Positions 1 to 6,051 of a stretch of DNA of 7,264 nt are shown here, one piece after another. How positions within the stretch are numbered: position 1 is the stretch's first letter; every line of letters begins with the position of its first letter. This DNA is from SAR86 cluster bacterium. GTDB lineage: Bacteria > Pseudomonadota > Gammaproteobacteria > Pseudomonadales > Azotimanducaceae. The notes beneath the pieces were generated by a model. That model saw nothing but the letters and a program-made list of their open reading frames with translations, made no database searches and was not told the DNA's origin. The position numbers and the translations under genes were made by a program. Location: positions 1 through 7,264 of the forward strand of contig JABMOJ010000570.1 of the NCBI GenBank assembly GCA_013204195.1. The letters are read 5' to 3'.

Positions 1-1036
1 ATATTCTGCAGTTGACGTTTGCACTGGCCCGTTGTGGTAGCGCATTCTTGGCGTGGCAGGCGGTCACCAGGGTTGTAACGAAGGTGGTATGCAGTATGGA
101 GTTGTAGCCCGGTATGTTTGTCATGCGGGCCAGAGCTTCGGGGTTCGGCGGCGTGGTCAGAATCTCGATCATATCTGTGGCGACCTGCGGCTCGGCGGTG
201 AGCTTGGCCATTCGCGCGAAGAAGCCGCGGGTCGTGCTGTTGAATTCGATTGGAAAGGCGTGTTGTGAGACCCGTTCAAGTGCGGCGACTAATTGGTAAA
301 TCGCGTTGTCGGCACGGGGTCTGGAAGAGTGACCGCCGGGGTTGCGCACTTCGAGCTGATAATCTTGGTAGAGCTTTTCGCCCGCTTGTATGCCGTTGTA
401 CATTGGCTTGCCGGCGCTGTCGAGTCGACCGCCACCACCCTCGTTAAGGGCGAAGCTGGCGTCGATCAGTTCGCGGTGATGCTGTATCAGATAGCTGGCG
501 CCGTTAAATGTATTCGGTGTTTCTTCACCACAGGTTAATGCCAGTTTGACGTTGCGACTCAAGGGAAATTTCGACTCGCTCAGGCCTTTCATGACGTCAA
601 CAAAAATGGCTGCCATGGATTTGTCGTCAGCGGTGCCGCGGCCGAAAAAATAACCGTCTTCCTCGATGAGGGTGAAGGGGTCTCGCTCCCAGTCAGCCCG
701 ATTGGCTTCCACCACGTCAATGTGGGCGAGCAGCAGAATGGACTCGTTATCCGGCGAGCTGCCATGCAAGGTGGCCACCAGATTGCCCTGTTCCGGCCAT
801 TCTGGGGCAACAATAATGTGGATGTCAGCATCATTGATGCCTGAAGCCCTGAGCTGGTCCGCCATGGCATGGGCGGCAACAGTACAACTGCCCCCTGACA
901 GGGTGGTGTTAATTTCAACCAACTCTTTATAGACCGCTCTAAAGGCTAGATCGTCGGCCGAGGGTGAGGCCGCCTGGAGGCTGGCGGCAACCAGTAGGCT
1001 CAGGGTTGTCAGGAACATGGTTTTTATTTTGGACAC
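1..1036 (-). CDS. M20-family zinc metallopeptidase, exported, 3' end cut off by the window edge
   Basis: This is a predicted di-zinc amidohydrolase/carboxypeptidase of the M20 family, acting on peptides or N-acyl amino acids outside the cytoplasm. The frame stays open to the left edge, giving 345 codons; the C-terminal end, including the last metal-ligand histidine, is missing. Numbering is from a GTG at 1036. Residues 1-24 look like a signal peptide: Lys3 and Lys5, a hydrophobic stretch LLVAASLQA, then an Ala-rich cleavage zone. Family motifs are in order: LLLAHIDVV (His105, Asp107), GRGTADDKS (bridging Asp137), TCGEET (catalytic Glu171, metal Glu172), LNEGGG (Glu199), and NPGGHSSRP (His236) in the lid/dimerisation domain. 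PQRASANVNCRI at the edge matches the return to the catalytic domain. The start is uncertain: an ATG at 1018 also works, but GTG 1036 adds the positive N-region and has a weak GGA about 9 nt upstream. Substrate cannot be predicted. Confidence 0.9.
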   Translation of the reverse strand, partial: MSKIKTMFLTTLSLLVAASLQAASPSADDLAFRAVYKELVEINTTLSGGSCTVAAHAMADQLRASGINDADIHIIVAPEWPEQGNLVATLHGSSPDNESILLLAHIDVVEANRADWERDPFTLIEEDGYFFGRGTADDKSMAAIFVDVMKGLSESKFPLSRNVKLALTCGEETPNTFNGASYLIQHHRELIDASFALNEGGGGRLDSAGKPMYNGIQAGEKLYQDYQLEVRNPGGHSSRPRADNAIYQLVAALERVSQHAFPIEFNSTTRGFFARMAKLTAEPQVATDMIEILTTPPNPEALARMTNIPGYNSILHTTFVTTLVTACHAKNALPQRASANVNCRI

Positions 1037-1211
1037 AGGTCTGTTTCCATTGTTGAGCAAAGGGTAGAAAGCCTTACGCCGTGTAGTATCAAGGTTGTGA
1101 TGCGCGCGGCATTCTAGAACGGTTGCCCTGCAAAACCCAATAATTTGAGTTACGGTTGCCTTGTATCCCAGTCTGTATGCTGCCGCGGTTGGCCGGGGTG
1201 CGTCGCGATGC

Positions 1212-1239
1212 GCAAGATAACCCGTCGGCGGCAAGATAA
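1212..1239. repeat. 9-bp direct repeat GCAAGATAA, candidate operator of the GMC gene
   Basis: GCAAGATAA occurs at 1212-1220 and again at 1231-1239, a 19-bp start-to-start distance, close to two helical turns. The second copy overlaps where the -35 element of the candidate promoter would be, 12 bp before the TATACT box. The placement fits a regulator binding site. That role is inference, since two 9-mers in 250 bp can also arise by chance. Confidence 0.35.
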
Positions 1240-1257
1240 GCAACATTGCAGTATACT
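1229..1257 (+). promoter_or_regulatory. Candidate promoter of the GMC oxidoreductase gene
   Basis: The hexamer TATACT at 1252-1257 matches five of six bases of the sigma-70 -10 consensus and would start RNA near 1264, giving a leader of about 23 nt before the GTG at 1287. The -35 position at 17-bp spacing (1229-1234, CGGCAA) is poor. If real, this promoter probably needs an activator, which would fit the direct repeat covering the same place. Confidence 0.35.
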
Positions 1258-1286
1258 CTGGCGAAATTTCCCAAAGGCTGATTCCA

Positions 1287-2921
1287 GTGAAACAAACAGA
1301 CTATATTATTATCGGAGCCGGTAGTGCCGGCTGTGTGCTCGCCAACCGTCTTTCTGAAGATGGCGCCCATTCCGTTCTGTTGCTGGAGGCGGGTGGCCGC
1401 GACAACAATACCTTTATCCATATGCCCGCGGGTTTTGCCAAACTGGTCCCCGAGGCGAATGATCACAATTACGGATTTGAAACAGAAGCCGAGCCAAACC
1501 TGAATAACCGCAATCTATACTGGCCCCGTGGTCGAGGTTGGGGTGGATCGTCTGCCATTAATGCGATGGTTTACATTCGGGGTAATGCCTGGGACTACGA
1601 TCACTGGAGTCAGCTGGGTAATACCAGCTGGTCTTATGAGAGTGTGTTGCCCTATTTTAAACGTGCCGAGAATTTCTCTGGTGAGGGTGATCAGCAATAT
1701 CATGGTCATGCAGGTCCGTTGCACGTCAAAAAGTCCGACCGTACCGATGACATATTGCTGGATAAATTCGTGGAAGGTGGTGCTCAAGCAGGATTTCCCC
1801 TCACCGAGGACTTCAATGGTCGGCAGCAGGAAGGTTTCTCCCGCTATGAACATACGATCAAAGGTTCAAAGCGAAACAGTGCGGCGGGTGCCTATTTACA
1901 TCCGGTCCTTGATCGACCGAATCTGGAGACTCAAGAGAATGTCACCGTCGACCGTGTCATTTTTGAGGGCAAAAAAGCTGTCGGCGTCGAATATCTGGTG
2001 GCGGGAGAAAAGCGGGTGGCCAGGGCTAACAATGAAGTCATTCTTTCTGCGGGCACGCTGAACTCACCCCAGATTCTGCTGCGCAGTGGTGTGGGTGCGC
2101 CTGCAGATATTACGCCTCATGGCATAGCGATGGTGCATGACTTGCCGGGTGTGGGACAAAACCTGCAGGATCATCTGGGTGTTGTCAGTCAGTTTGCCTG
2201 TACGCAGCCAATCACATTGCATCGTTCAGCGGTGTGGTGGCGTACCGCCCTGGCTGGGATTAAGTATCTGCTGTGGGGCACGGGAGATGCATCCTACCCA
2301 CCTACCGCTGGTGGCGCCTTTATTAAGTCGCACCCCGATAAGGCCTTGCCGGATATGCAATTACACTATGTGTCGGCGGCGATGGCCGATACGCATGGAC
2401 GGGCAGGTATCACGCCGGAGCATGGTTTCTCGAGTATCGTCTATGGTTGTCGGCCCGAGAGTCGGGGCTATTTGACCCTAAAGAGTGCCGACCCTGCGGA
2501 CGCGCCGGCACTGCACCCGAACTACTTGTCGGCGGCACAAGATATCGTTGATCTGCGCAATGGGTTTCGAGAGACGCGACGAGTCTTTATGCAAAAGGCC
2601 TTTGATGATTATCGCGGCCGGCAGCTCAAGCCGGGCCCAGAAGTTGATATTGATGATGATGCTCAATTAGACGAGTGGATTAAGGCGACGGCGGAGACCC
2701 TCTACCATCCCGTTGGAACCTGTAAGATGGGCAGTGATGCCATGGCGGTAACTAACGAGCATGGTCAGGTGCATGGTCTGGAGGGCTTGCGTGTGGTTGA
2801 TGCATCATTGATGCCGACGCTGATTGGCGGCAATACCAATGCGCCGGTGATTATGATGGCGGAAAAAATCTCTGACCATATTCTGGGGCGAGGTTTTCTA
2901 GTGGCCGAAAATCCGCAATAG
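1287..2921 (+). CDS. GMC-family FAD-dependent alcohol/choline dehydrogenase
   Basis: This 544-residue protein is a flavin oxidoreductase of the glucose-methanol-choline family, oxidising a primary alcohol to an aldehyde and probably passing electrons to the respiratory chain. The N-terminus holds the ADP-binding fold: GAGSAG (10-15) and the ribose-binding Glu34 in LLLEAGG. Family signature 1 is GRGWGGSSAIN (82-92) and signature 2 is SAGTLNSPQILLRSG (254-268). The active-site His is His474 in HPVGTCKMG, and the second catalytic position is an Asn in GGNTNAP (514-520). Length and the C-terminal MMAEKISDHIL are those of bacterial choline-dehydrogenase/AlkJ-like proteins. There is no signal peptide. 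The GTG start is preceded by AAAGG at 1273-1277. It stands alone as a transcription unit, divergent from the peptidase and convergent with the SDR. I would not call it betA: no glycine-betaine genes are nearby, and medium- or long-chain alcohols are equally likely substrates. Confidence 0.93.
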   Translation: MKQTDYIIIGAGSAGCVLANRLSEDGAHSVLLLEAGGRDNNTFIHMPAGFAKLVPEANDHNYGFETEAEPNLNNRNLYWPRGRGWGGSSAINAMVYIRGNAWDYDHWSQLGNTSWSYESVLPYFKRAENFSGEGDQQYHGHAGPLHVKKSDRTDDILLDKFVEGGAQAGFPLTEDFNGRQQEGFSRYEHTIKGSKRNSAAGAYLHPVLDRPNLETQENVTVDRVIFEGKKAVGVEYLVAGEKRVARANNEVILSAGTLNSPQILLRSGVGAPADITPHGIAMVHDLPGVGQNLQDHLGVVSQFACTQPITLHRSAVWWRTALAGIKYLLWGTGDASYPPTAGGAFIKSHPDKALPDMQLHYVSAAMADTHGRAGITPEHGFSSIVYGCRPESRGYLTLKSADPADAPALHPNYLSAAQDIVDLRNGFRETRRVFMQKAFDDYRGRQLKPGPEVDIDDDAQLDEWIKATAETLYHPVGTCKMGSDAMAVTNEHGQVHGLEGLRVVDASLMPTLIGGNTNAPVIMMAEKISDHILGRGFLVAENPQ

Positions 2922-2976
2922 GATAATGCCGGTATTGCTTCCAGCATTGCTGGCAGGGTTGAGAGGCTGTTGATGT

Positions 2977-3005
2977 GCGCCGGTGGTGTTGAATCCACCG
3001 AGCGC
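2977..3005. terminator. Strong hairpin between convergent genes, possible two-way terminator
   Basis: Between the stop codons of the GMC gene (2921) and the SDR gene (3016), GCGC-CGGTGG (2977-2986) pairs with CCACCG-(A)-GCGC (2995-3005). This gives a ten-pair, GC-rich stem with one bulged A at 3001 and an 8-nt loop. The position suits a terminator shared by both strands. Neither side is followed by a clear run of T, so it is not a textbook intrinsic terminator; it may stop RNA decay or act with Rho. A smaller dyad, CCAGCATTGCTGG, lies at 2941-2953. Confidence 0.45.
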
Positions 3006-3015
3006 TCAAGGGCTC

Positions 3016-3738
3016 TTAGAAATTTTCTTTGAAGGTCCGCAGATCTAGTTCATGACTCCAGGCCGTTTTGGGCTGTTGGTAAAGATACATATAGGCCTGA
3101 GCGATACCGTGCAGGCTCACCAGGCCGTCTTCACCGGCGCGCTCAGCGAATTGTGGCACACCCTTAATGATTTTTTCACCGGCAATGCCGCCATCAATCA
3201 CCACATGGGCAACATGAATGCCCTGGGGCTGAAATTCCCTCGCCAGACTTTGGGCCATGGCGCGCAACCCGGCTTTCGCAGCGGTGAACGGCGCAAATCG
3301 AGGTTTGCCGCGCATCGACGCGCTGGCGCCGGTAAACAGCAAAGTACCTTCCTGGCGATCTTGCATGACTTTGAGGGTTTCTCGAGCAAACAAAAAACCA
3401 CCGAGGGTGCAGACCCGCCAGCATTTCTCGAAAAACTCAGCTTCCATGGTGAGGAAATCACCGTTGAAGTTGTTGCCGGCGTTGTAAACCGCAAGGTCAA
3501 CGGGACCGATAGCCTCGGCCTGGCGAATCAGATTGATCACTTCGGCCTCTACCGCGGCGTCGCAGACTATCGCGGTGGCCTGGCCACCGTTCGCTTTCAC
3601 CTGGCTGACCACAGCATCGAGCTTGGCCTGCGTGCGGCCAGCCGCGATAACATGCAAACCCAGTTTGGCGGCATAGTCGCAGAGGTAGCCGCCGACGCCT
3701 TCAAAGGGTCCAACGCCAATAATAATCGCTGTTTTCAT
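3016..3738 (-). CDS. SDR-family oxidoreductase with Phe in place of the catalytic Tyr
   Basis: This 240-residue protein has a Rossmann fold of the short-chain dehydrogenase/reductase superfamily. The cofactor motif is GxxxGxG at Gly10-Gly14-Gly16 (GVGPFEGVG). Arg35 after the second strand hints at NADP(H). Asp60 and the NAG motif (86-88) are in place. The active-site segment reads SASMRGKPRFAPFTAAKAG: Lys155 of YxxxK is present, but the Tyr position is Phe151 (codon TTC), and the Ser is at 139 or 141 rather than clearly at the usual place. AREFQPQGIHVAHVVIDGGI (167-186) resembles a divergent SDR subgroup that I recall as also lacking the Tyr. Start ATG 3738 has a strong GAGGAAC Shine-Dalgarno (3744-3750). 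It lies 118 bp downstream of the PhyH gene on the same strand, so probably the second gene of that operon. The substrate is unknown; a simple dehydrogenase reaction should not be assumed. Confidence 0.9.
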   Translation of the reverse strand: MKTAIIIGVGPFEGVGGYLCDYAAKLGLHVIAAGRTQAKLDAVVSQVKANGGQATAIVCDAAVEAEVINLIRQAEAIGPVDLAVYNAGNNFNGDFLTMEAEFFEKCWRVCTLGGFLFARETLKVMQDRQEGTLLFTGASASMRGKPRFAPFTAAKAGLRAMAQSLAREFQPQGIHVAHVVIDGGIAGEKIIKGVPQFAERAGEDGLVSLHGIAQAYMYLYQQPKTAWSHELDLRTFKENF

Positions 3739-3809
3739 GGAATGTTCCTCTCGAGTTTATCGCTAAGTGGAGATGTTGATGAATTCCTTGGTTGGATGTA
3801 GCGCGTGCA

Positions 3810-3828
3810 AGCCAGCCATGGGCCGGCC
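3810..3828 (-). other. Intercistronic hairpin between the PhyH and SDR genes
   Basis: In the 118-bp spacer, about 28 nt after the PhyH stop, the minus-strand RNA can fold GCCGGCC-CAU-GGCUGGC (3827 to 3811). The seven pairs include one G-U, and a further G-U pair is possible at 3828/3810. On the plus strand the same positions give A-C mismatches, so the fold favours the transcribed minus strand. No U-run follows. It might partly terminate transcription or protect the upstream message. Nothing else recognisable lies in 3739-3856. Confidence 0.35.
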
Positions 3829-3856
3829 AGATCAAAATCCCCGCCGACCCATGTTA

Positions 3857-5017
3857 TCAGATCGATAAATCCTTCAAATTGTAGTCACGAATGACTTGCT
3901 CGAACATGGCATTGCTATACCGGTACTCGTCTTCCAGGCCAATAAAAGGCTGATACTGATAACGTCGCGCTGCTGGGTAATGTTGGGCGCGAGCATCTAT
4001 GGCAACGGTGATCACGCTGGATCGCTGAAAAATACGTTGCTCATCGTAGATCTCATTGGACTTCTGGGTCAGCGCACCGCGGGCGCCGAGCACCGATCGC
4101 CGTCGATGAAAGCCAAATGTCATAGAGACTCGAATATCTGCAGAGGTGTTAGCGAAGGACCCGTGGAGCATTTGTCGGTTAACAATGGTGACGTCGCCGG
4201 CCTTGCAGGTCAGCGGCACAGCGCCGGGTAACTGGTCAGATCCGTGATGCTCGGCCACTAAAGCCTTGATATCGACTCGGCCCAACTTGTGGGTGCCTGG
4301 CATCACCCACAGACAGTTGGCGATGGTGCTGGGGTACAACTGCACCTGGAAGTTGAAGCCGTGGATGCCTTCGTCCCAGTTCGGCGAATCCCAATGGGTG
4401 ACGCCATCTTGATGCCAGGAAACCGAACCCCCAAGGCCGGGCAGCTTGACGAAGGTGGCATCATTATAAGGGACAAAATCTGCGCCATTAATGCCCTCGG
4501 CAATGGTGAGCAAGTCGGGATGACCATACAAGCGCAATCCCGACGGCATGGTTTGGCACATACCCCCCATGATATGCACCACTTCTTTGGGTGCATCGGC
4601 GGCGGCGCTCGGTTCACGCATGCGGGTTGGGTGGCGGCCGCCCAGTAAGTCGGTACCGCCCCAAGGATCTGATAGCGGTTTAACGAAGGAGTAGGGATTT
4701 TGTTTGAACTCGGTGCCAAACGCGGGCCGGCCTTGGTTGTCTAACTGCGCGCCACGGCCCGTGGGTGCATGGTCAAGCAAAAAGTCGATGTCGGCGCGCA
4801 GGGCGGCAATCTCATCATCAGCAATCACGTTGTCGAAAACATAGAAGCCGTGCTGCCAATAGGCCGCCAGTATGTCGGGATGCAGCTTACCGTGCGCGTC
4901 GAGTAACAAGGGCCCGCGATTGCCGATTCTGTCGCGTAGCGCTTCGCCCTGGCGCTGATACGCTGCCATAGCCGCGTTATATTCCAGCGCCGTGAATGTG
5001 CTTTCGGTCTCGGTCAT
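3857..5017 (-). CDS. PhyH-type Fe(II)/2-oxoglutarate dioxygenase
   Basis: This 386-residue cytoplasmic protein belongs to the phytanoyl-CoA dioxygenase family, which hydroxylates a substrate while decarboxylating 2-oxoglutarate to succinate. The facial triad is visible: His202 and Asp204 in SWHQDG and His285 in MLHGSF. Arg296 (ADIRVSMTFGFH) is placed to bind the 2-oxoglutarate carboxylate. The barrel-strand motif VMPGTHKLGR (238-247) is typical. It is longer than many PhyH proteins, with about 50 residues before the core (YWQHGFYVFDNVI) and about 80 after FGFHRRR, ending in a Tyr/Arg-rich tail. Start ATG 5017 is preceded by GGGAGC (5022-5027). It is the first gene of a probable operon with the SDR and is divergent from the myo-inositol oxygenase. 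PhyH relatives act on acyl-CoA, phosphonates, ectoine and secondary metabolites, so the substrate cannot be called; the lipid-type neighbours only hint at an acyl compound. Confidence 0.9.
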   Translation of the reverse strand: MTETESTFTALEYNAAMAAYQRQGEALRDRIGNRGPLLLDAHGKLHPDILAAYWQHGFYVFDNVIADDEIAALRADIDFLLDHAPTGRGAQLDNQGRPAFGTEFKQNPYSFVKPLSDPWGGTDLLGGRHPTRMREPSAAADAPKEVVHIMGGMCQTMPSGLRLYGHPDLLTIAEGINGADFVPYNDATFVKLPGLGGSVSWHQDGVTHWDSPNWDEGIHGFNFQVQLYPSTIANCLWVMPGTHKLGRVDIKALVAEHHGSDQLPGAVPLTCKAGDVTIVNRQMLHGSFANTSADIRVSMTFGFHRRRSVLGARGALTQKSNEIYDEQRIFQRSSVITVAIDARAQHYPAARRYQYQPFIGLEDEYRYSNAMFEQVIRDYNLKDLSI

Positions 5018-5076
5018 CGGGGCTCCCAGATGTAGAGTGAAGACACGAGTGTACTGTGGATGGACTGAGAGTCTAG

Positions 5077-5106
5077 GGTAAAATTCGGTAAAAATCGGTA
5101 AAAGTT
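5077..5106. repeat. Three tandem 10-bp repeats with core GGTAAAA
   Basis: The units GGTAAAATTC, GGTAAAAATC and GGTAAAAGTT follow one another without a gap at 5077, 5087 and 5097; the seven-base core is identical in all three. The 10-bp period puts every copy on the same face of the helix. They lie about 60 bp upstream of the PhyH start and about 90 bp upstream of the oxygenase start. They could be a cooperative regulator site, an A-tract bend or an UP-like element. Confidence 0.7.
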
Positions 5107-5137
5107 GTCTGTGGAATCCGTGTTTAATGGCGAAGCA

Positions 5138-5166
5138 TTGACCCAGAGATTTATAGGTGGTTAATT
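5138..5166 (+). promoter_or_regulatory. Candidate promoter of the myo-inositol oxygenase gene
   Basis: TTGACC at 5138-5143 matches five of six bases of the -35 consensus. Seventeen bases later TTAATT (5161-5166) is a modest -10. RNA would start near 5173, about 23 nt before the ATG at 5196. The -10 lies within the GGTTAA/TTAACC dyad, so a protein bound there would block this promoter. Confidence 0.35.
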
Positions 5167-5176
5167 CTGCTTAACC
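5159..5176. promoter_or_regulatory. Inverted repeat GGTTAA-N6-TTAACC, candidate operator
   Basis: GGTTAATTCTGCTTAACC is a perfect dyad with 6-bp arms and a 6-bp spacer, ending 19 bp before the oxygenase ATG and overlapping the proposed -10. The shape suits a dimeric helix-turn-helix repressor. As RNA it would form only a weak hairpin, so DNA binding is the better guess. No regulator gene is present in the window. Confidence 0.5.
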
Positions 5177-5195
5177 GCAAACAGGCAAGCGCGAA

Positions 5196-5993
5196 ATGAC
5201 CGGCACCCAAGACGAAGATCAGTTCAGAGATTACAGTAGCCGTGAATCGATGCAGGGCGCTGATCCTGTTGCCGAGTTTTATCGGCTGAACCACAAATAC
5301 CAGACCCTGGCATTTGCGCGCGCGAAGATCGAACAATATGGCGCCTTGAGTCTGGCTCGCATGGGTATTTGGCAAGCCTGTGAACTGCTCAATACCCTCG
5401 TCGATGACAGTGATCCCGATACGAGCCTGTCGCAAATTCAGCATCTGTTGCAGACCGCCGAGGCCATTCGTCAGGCCGGTCATCCACGCTGGTTTCAACT
5501 CACCGGTTTGATTCACGATCTGGGTAAAATCCTGTGTTTGCATGGCGAGCCTCAATGGGCGGTCGTGGGCGATACCTTTCCGCTGGGTTGTGAATTTTCA
5601 GCCGATATCGTGTATGCCGATTTTTTTGCGGCAAACCCGGATCAAATGAATCCCGACTATCAAGGCCAGTTCGGCATCTATGCCCCCGAATGTGGTTTAG
5701 ACGAGGTGACAATGTCCTTCGGTCACGATGAATATCTTTACCGAGTGACTCGCGCCTACCTGCCCCTTGAAGCCCAATATATTATCCGCTACCACAGTTT
5801 CTACAGCGCGCATTCCGCCGGCGCCTATGATTATTTGATGAATGCTCAAGACCGCGAGCTGTTTCAATGGGTCAAACTGTTTCAGCCTTTTGATCTTTAC
5901 TCCAAGGGGCATGCGCCGCCAGATATCGAGCAGCTGAAAGACTATTACCAAACCCTGATAGCCGAGTTCTTTCCGGCCACGATTCAATGGTAG
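5196..5993 (+). CDS. Inositol oxygenase (MIOX), di-iron HD-fold enzyme
   Basis: This 265-residue protein should catalyse O2-dependent ring cleavage of myo-inositol to D-glucuronate. It is co-linear with animal MIOX (285 residues in mouse) as I remember it, from FRDYSS (10-15) to the end. All six iron ligands of the mouse enzyme have counterparts: His83 ([11 protein letters not shown]), His107 and Asp108 (LIHDLGK), His177 (SFGHDEY), His200 (RYHSFY) and Asp233 (PFDLYSK). Substrate-contact residues also match: Arg11, the DDSDPD loop (70-75), Lys111, Gly125-Asp126 in VVGDTFP, and Ser201. This separates it from shorter HD-fold relatives such as PhnZ. There is no signal peptide, so it acts in the cytoplasm. 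ATG 5196 has only a weak AGG 10 nt upstream. It is divergent from the PhyH gene and 58 bp ahead of the crotonase gene. No uronate isomerase, uronate dehydrogenase or inositol transporter is in the window, so the fate of the product is unseen. Confidence 0.93.
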   Translation: MTGTQDEDQFRDYSSRESMQGADPVAEFYRLNHKYQTLAFARAKIEQYGALSLARMGIWQACELLNTLVDDSDPDTSLSQIQHLLQTAEAIRQAGHPRWFQLTGLIHDLGKILCLHGEPQWAVVGDTFPLGCEFSADIVYADFFAANPDQMNPDYQGQFGIYAPECGLDEVTMSFGHDEYLYRVTRAYLPLEAQYIIRYHSFYSAHSAGAYDYLMNAQDRELFQWVKLFQPFDLYSKGHAPPDIEQLKDYYQTLIAEFFPATIQW

Positions 5994-6036
5994 CGGCCAA
6001 GGTAGACCGGCCCGTCGAACTAAATAATTTATACCT

Positions 6037-6043
6037 AAGAGGA
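6037..6043 (+). promoter_or_regulatory. Ribosome binding site that fixes the TTG start of the crotonase gene
   Basis: AAGAGGA at 6037-6043 is a strong Shine-Dalgarno sequence, 8 nt before TTG at 6052. The nearby ATG at 6044 hits a stop after three codons, the ATG at 6062 is out of frame, and the first in-frame ATG (codon 33) would remove the first strand of the fold. The upstream spacer holds a short AT-rich dyad, TAAATAATTTA (6021-6031). Confidence 0.75.
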
Positions 6044-6051
6044 ATGATCCA

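Larger units (their letters stand above)
1037..1286. other. Divergent intergenic region between the M20 peptidase and GMC oxidoreductase genes
   Basis: These 250 bp separate two genes transcribed away from each other, so both promoters should lie here. No coding region is convincing: the long minus-strand reading frame across 1089-1466 mostly overlaps the GMC gene antisense and resembles nothing I know. On the plus side there is a TATACT box at 1252-1257. Short repeats are present (GCAAGATAA at 1212 and 1231; ACGGTTGCC at 1119 and 1152). I saw no clear -35/-10 pair for the minus-strand peptidase gene. Confidence 0.6.
5018..5195. promoter_or_regulatory. Shared control region between the PhyH and myo-inositol oxygenase genes
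   Basis: These 178 bp lie between divergent start codons and are AT-rich compared with the flanking genes. They carry three tandem GGTAAAA units, a GGTTAA/TTAACC dyad, and two smaller dyads, ACAC-GA-GTGT (5043-5052) and GACT-GAG-AGTC (5063-5073). One plus-strand promoter can be proposed; I found no convincing minus-strand -35/-10 pair. The density of symmetric elements suggests joint regulation of both transcription units, which is inference. Confidence 0.5.

Noticed and set aside
1119..1160. Second direct repeat, ACGGTTGCC at 1119-1127 and 1152-1160
   Set aside because: The 33-bp spacing has no clear relation to a promoter element and a 9-bp match in this region can be chance; not strong enough to call a site.
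1528..2061. Plus-strand reading frame of 177 codons in another frame inside the GMC gene
   Set aside because: The overlapping GMC frame carries all family motifs; this frame has a random-looking composition rich in Arg, Trp and Met.
1287..2921. Calling the GMC gene betA (choline dehydrogenase)
   Set aside because: Motifs are shared across the family, and no betaine aldehyde dehydrogenase, BetI regulator or choline transporter is nearby.
3052..3801. Long plus-strand reading frame (249 codons) antisense to the SDR gene
   Set aside because: It mirrors the SDR gene, has no family resemblance and no good ribosome site, while the minus strand has clear SDR motifs and a strong Shine-Dalgarno sequence. 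It is a shadow of the GC-rich codon pattern.
5105..5130. Possible promoter TTGTCT (5105-5110) with TAATGG (5125-5130)
   Set aside because: The 14-bp spacing is too short for a sigma-70 promoter; TTGACC/TTAATT with 17 bp is better.
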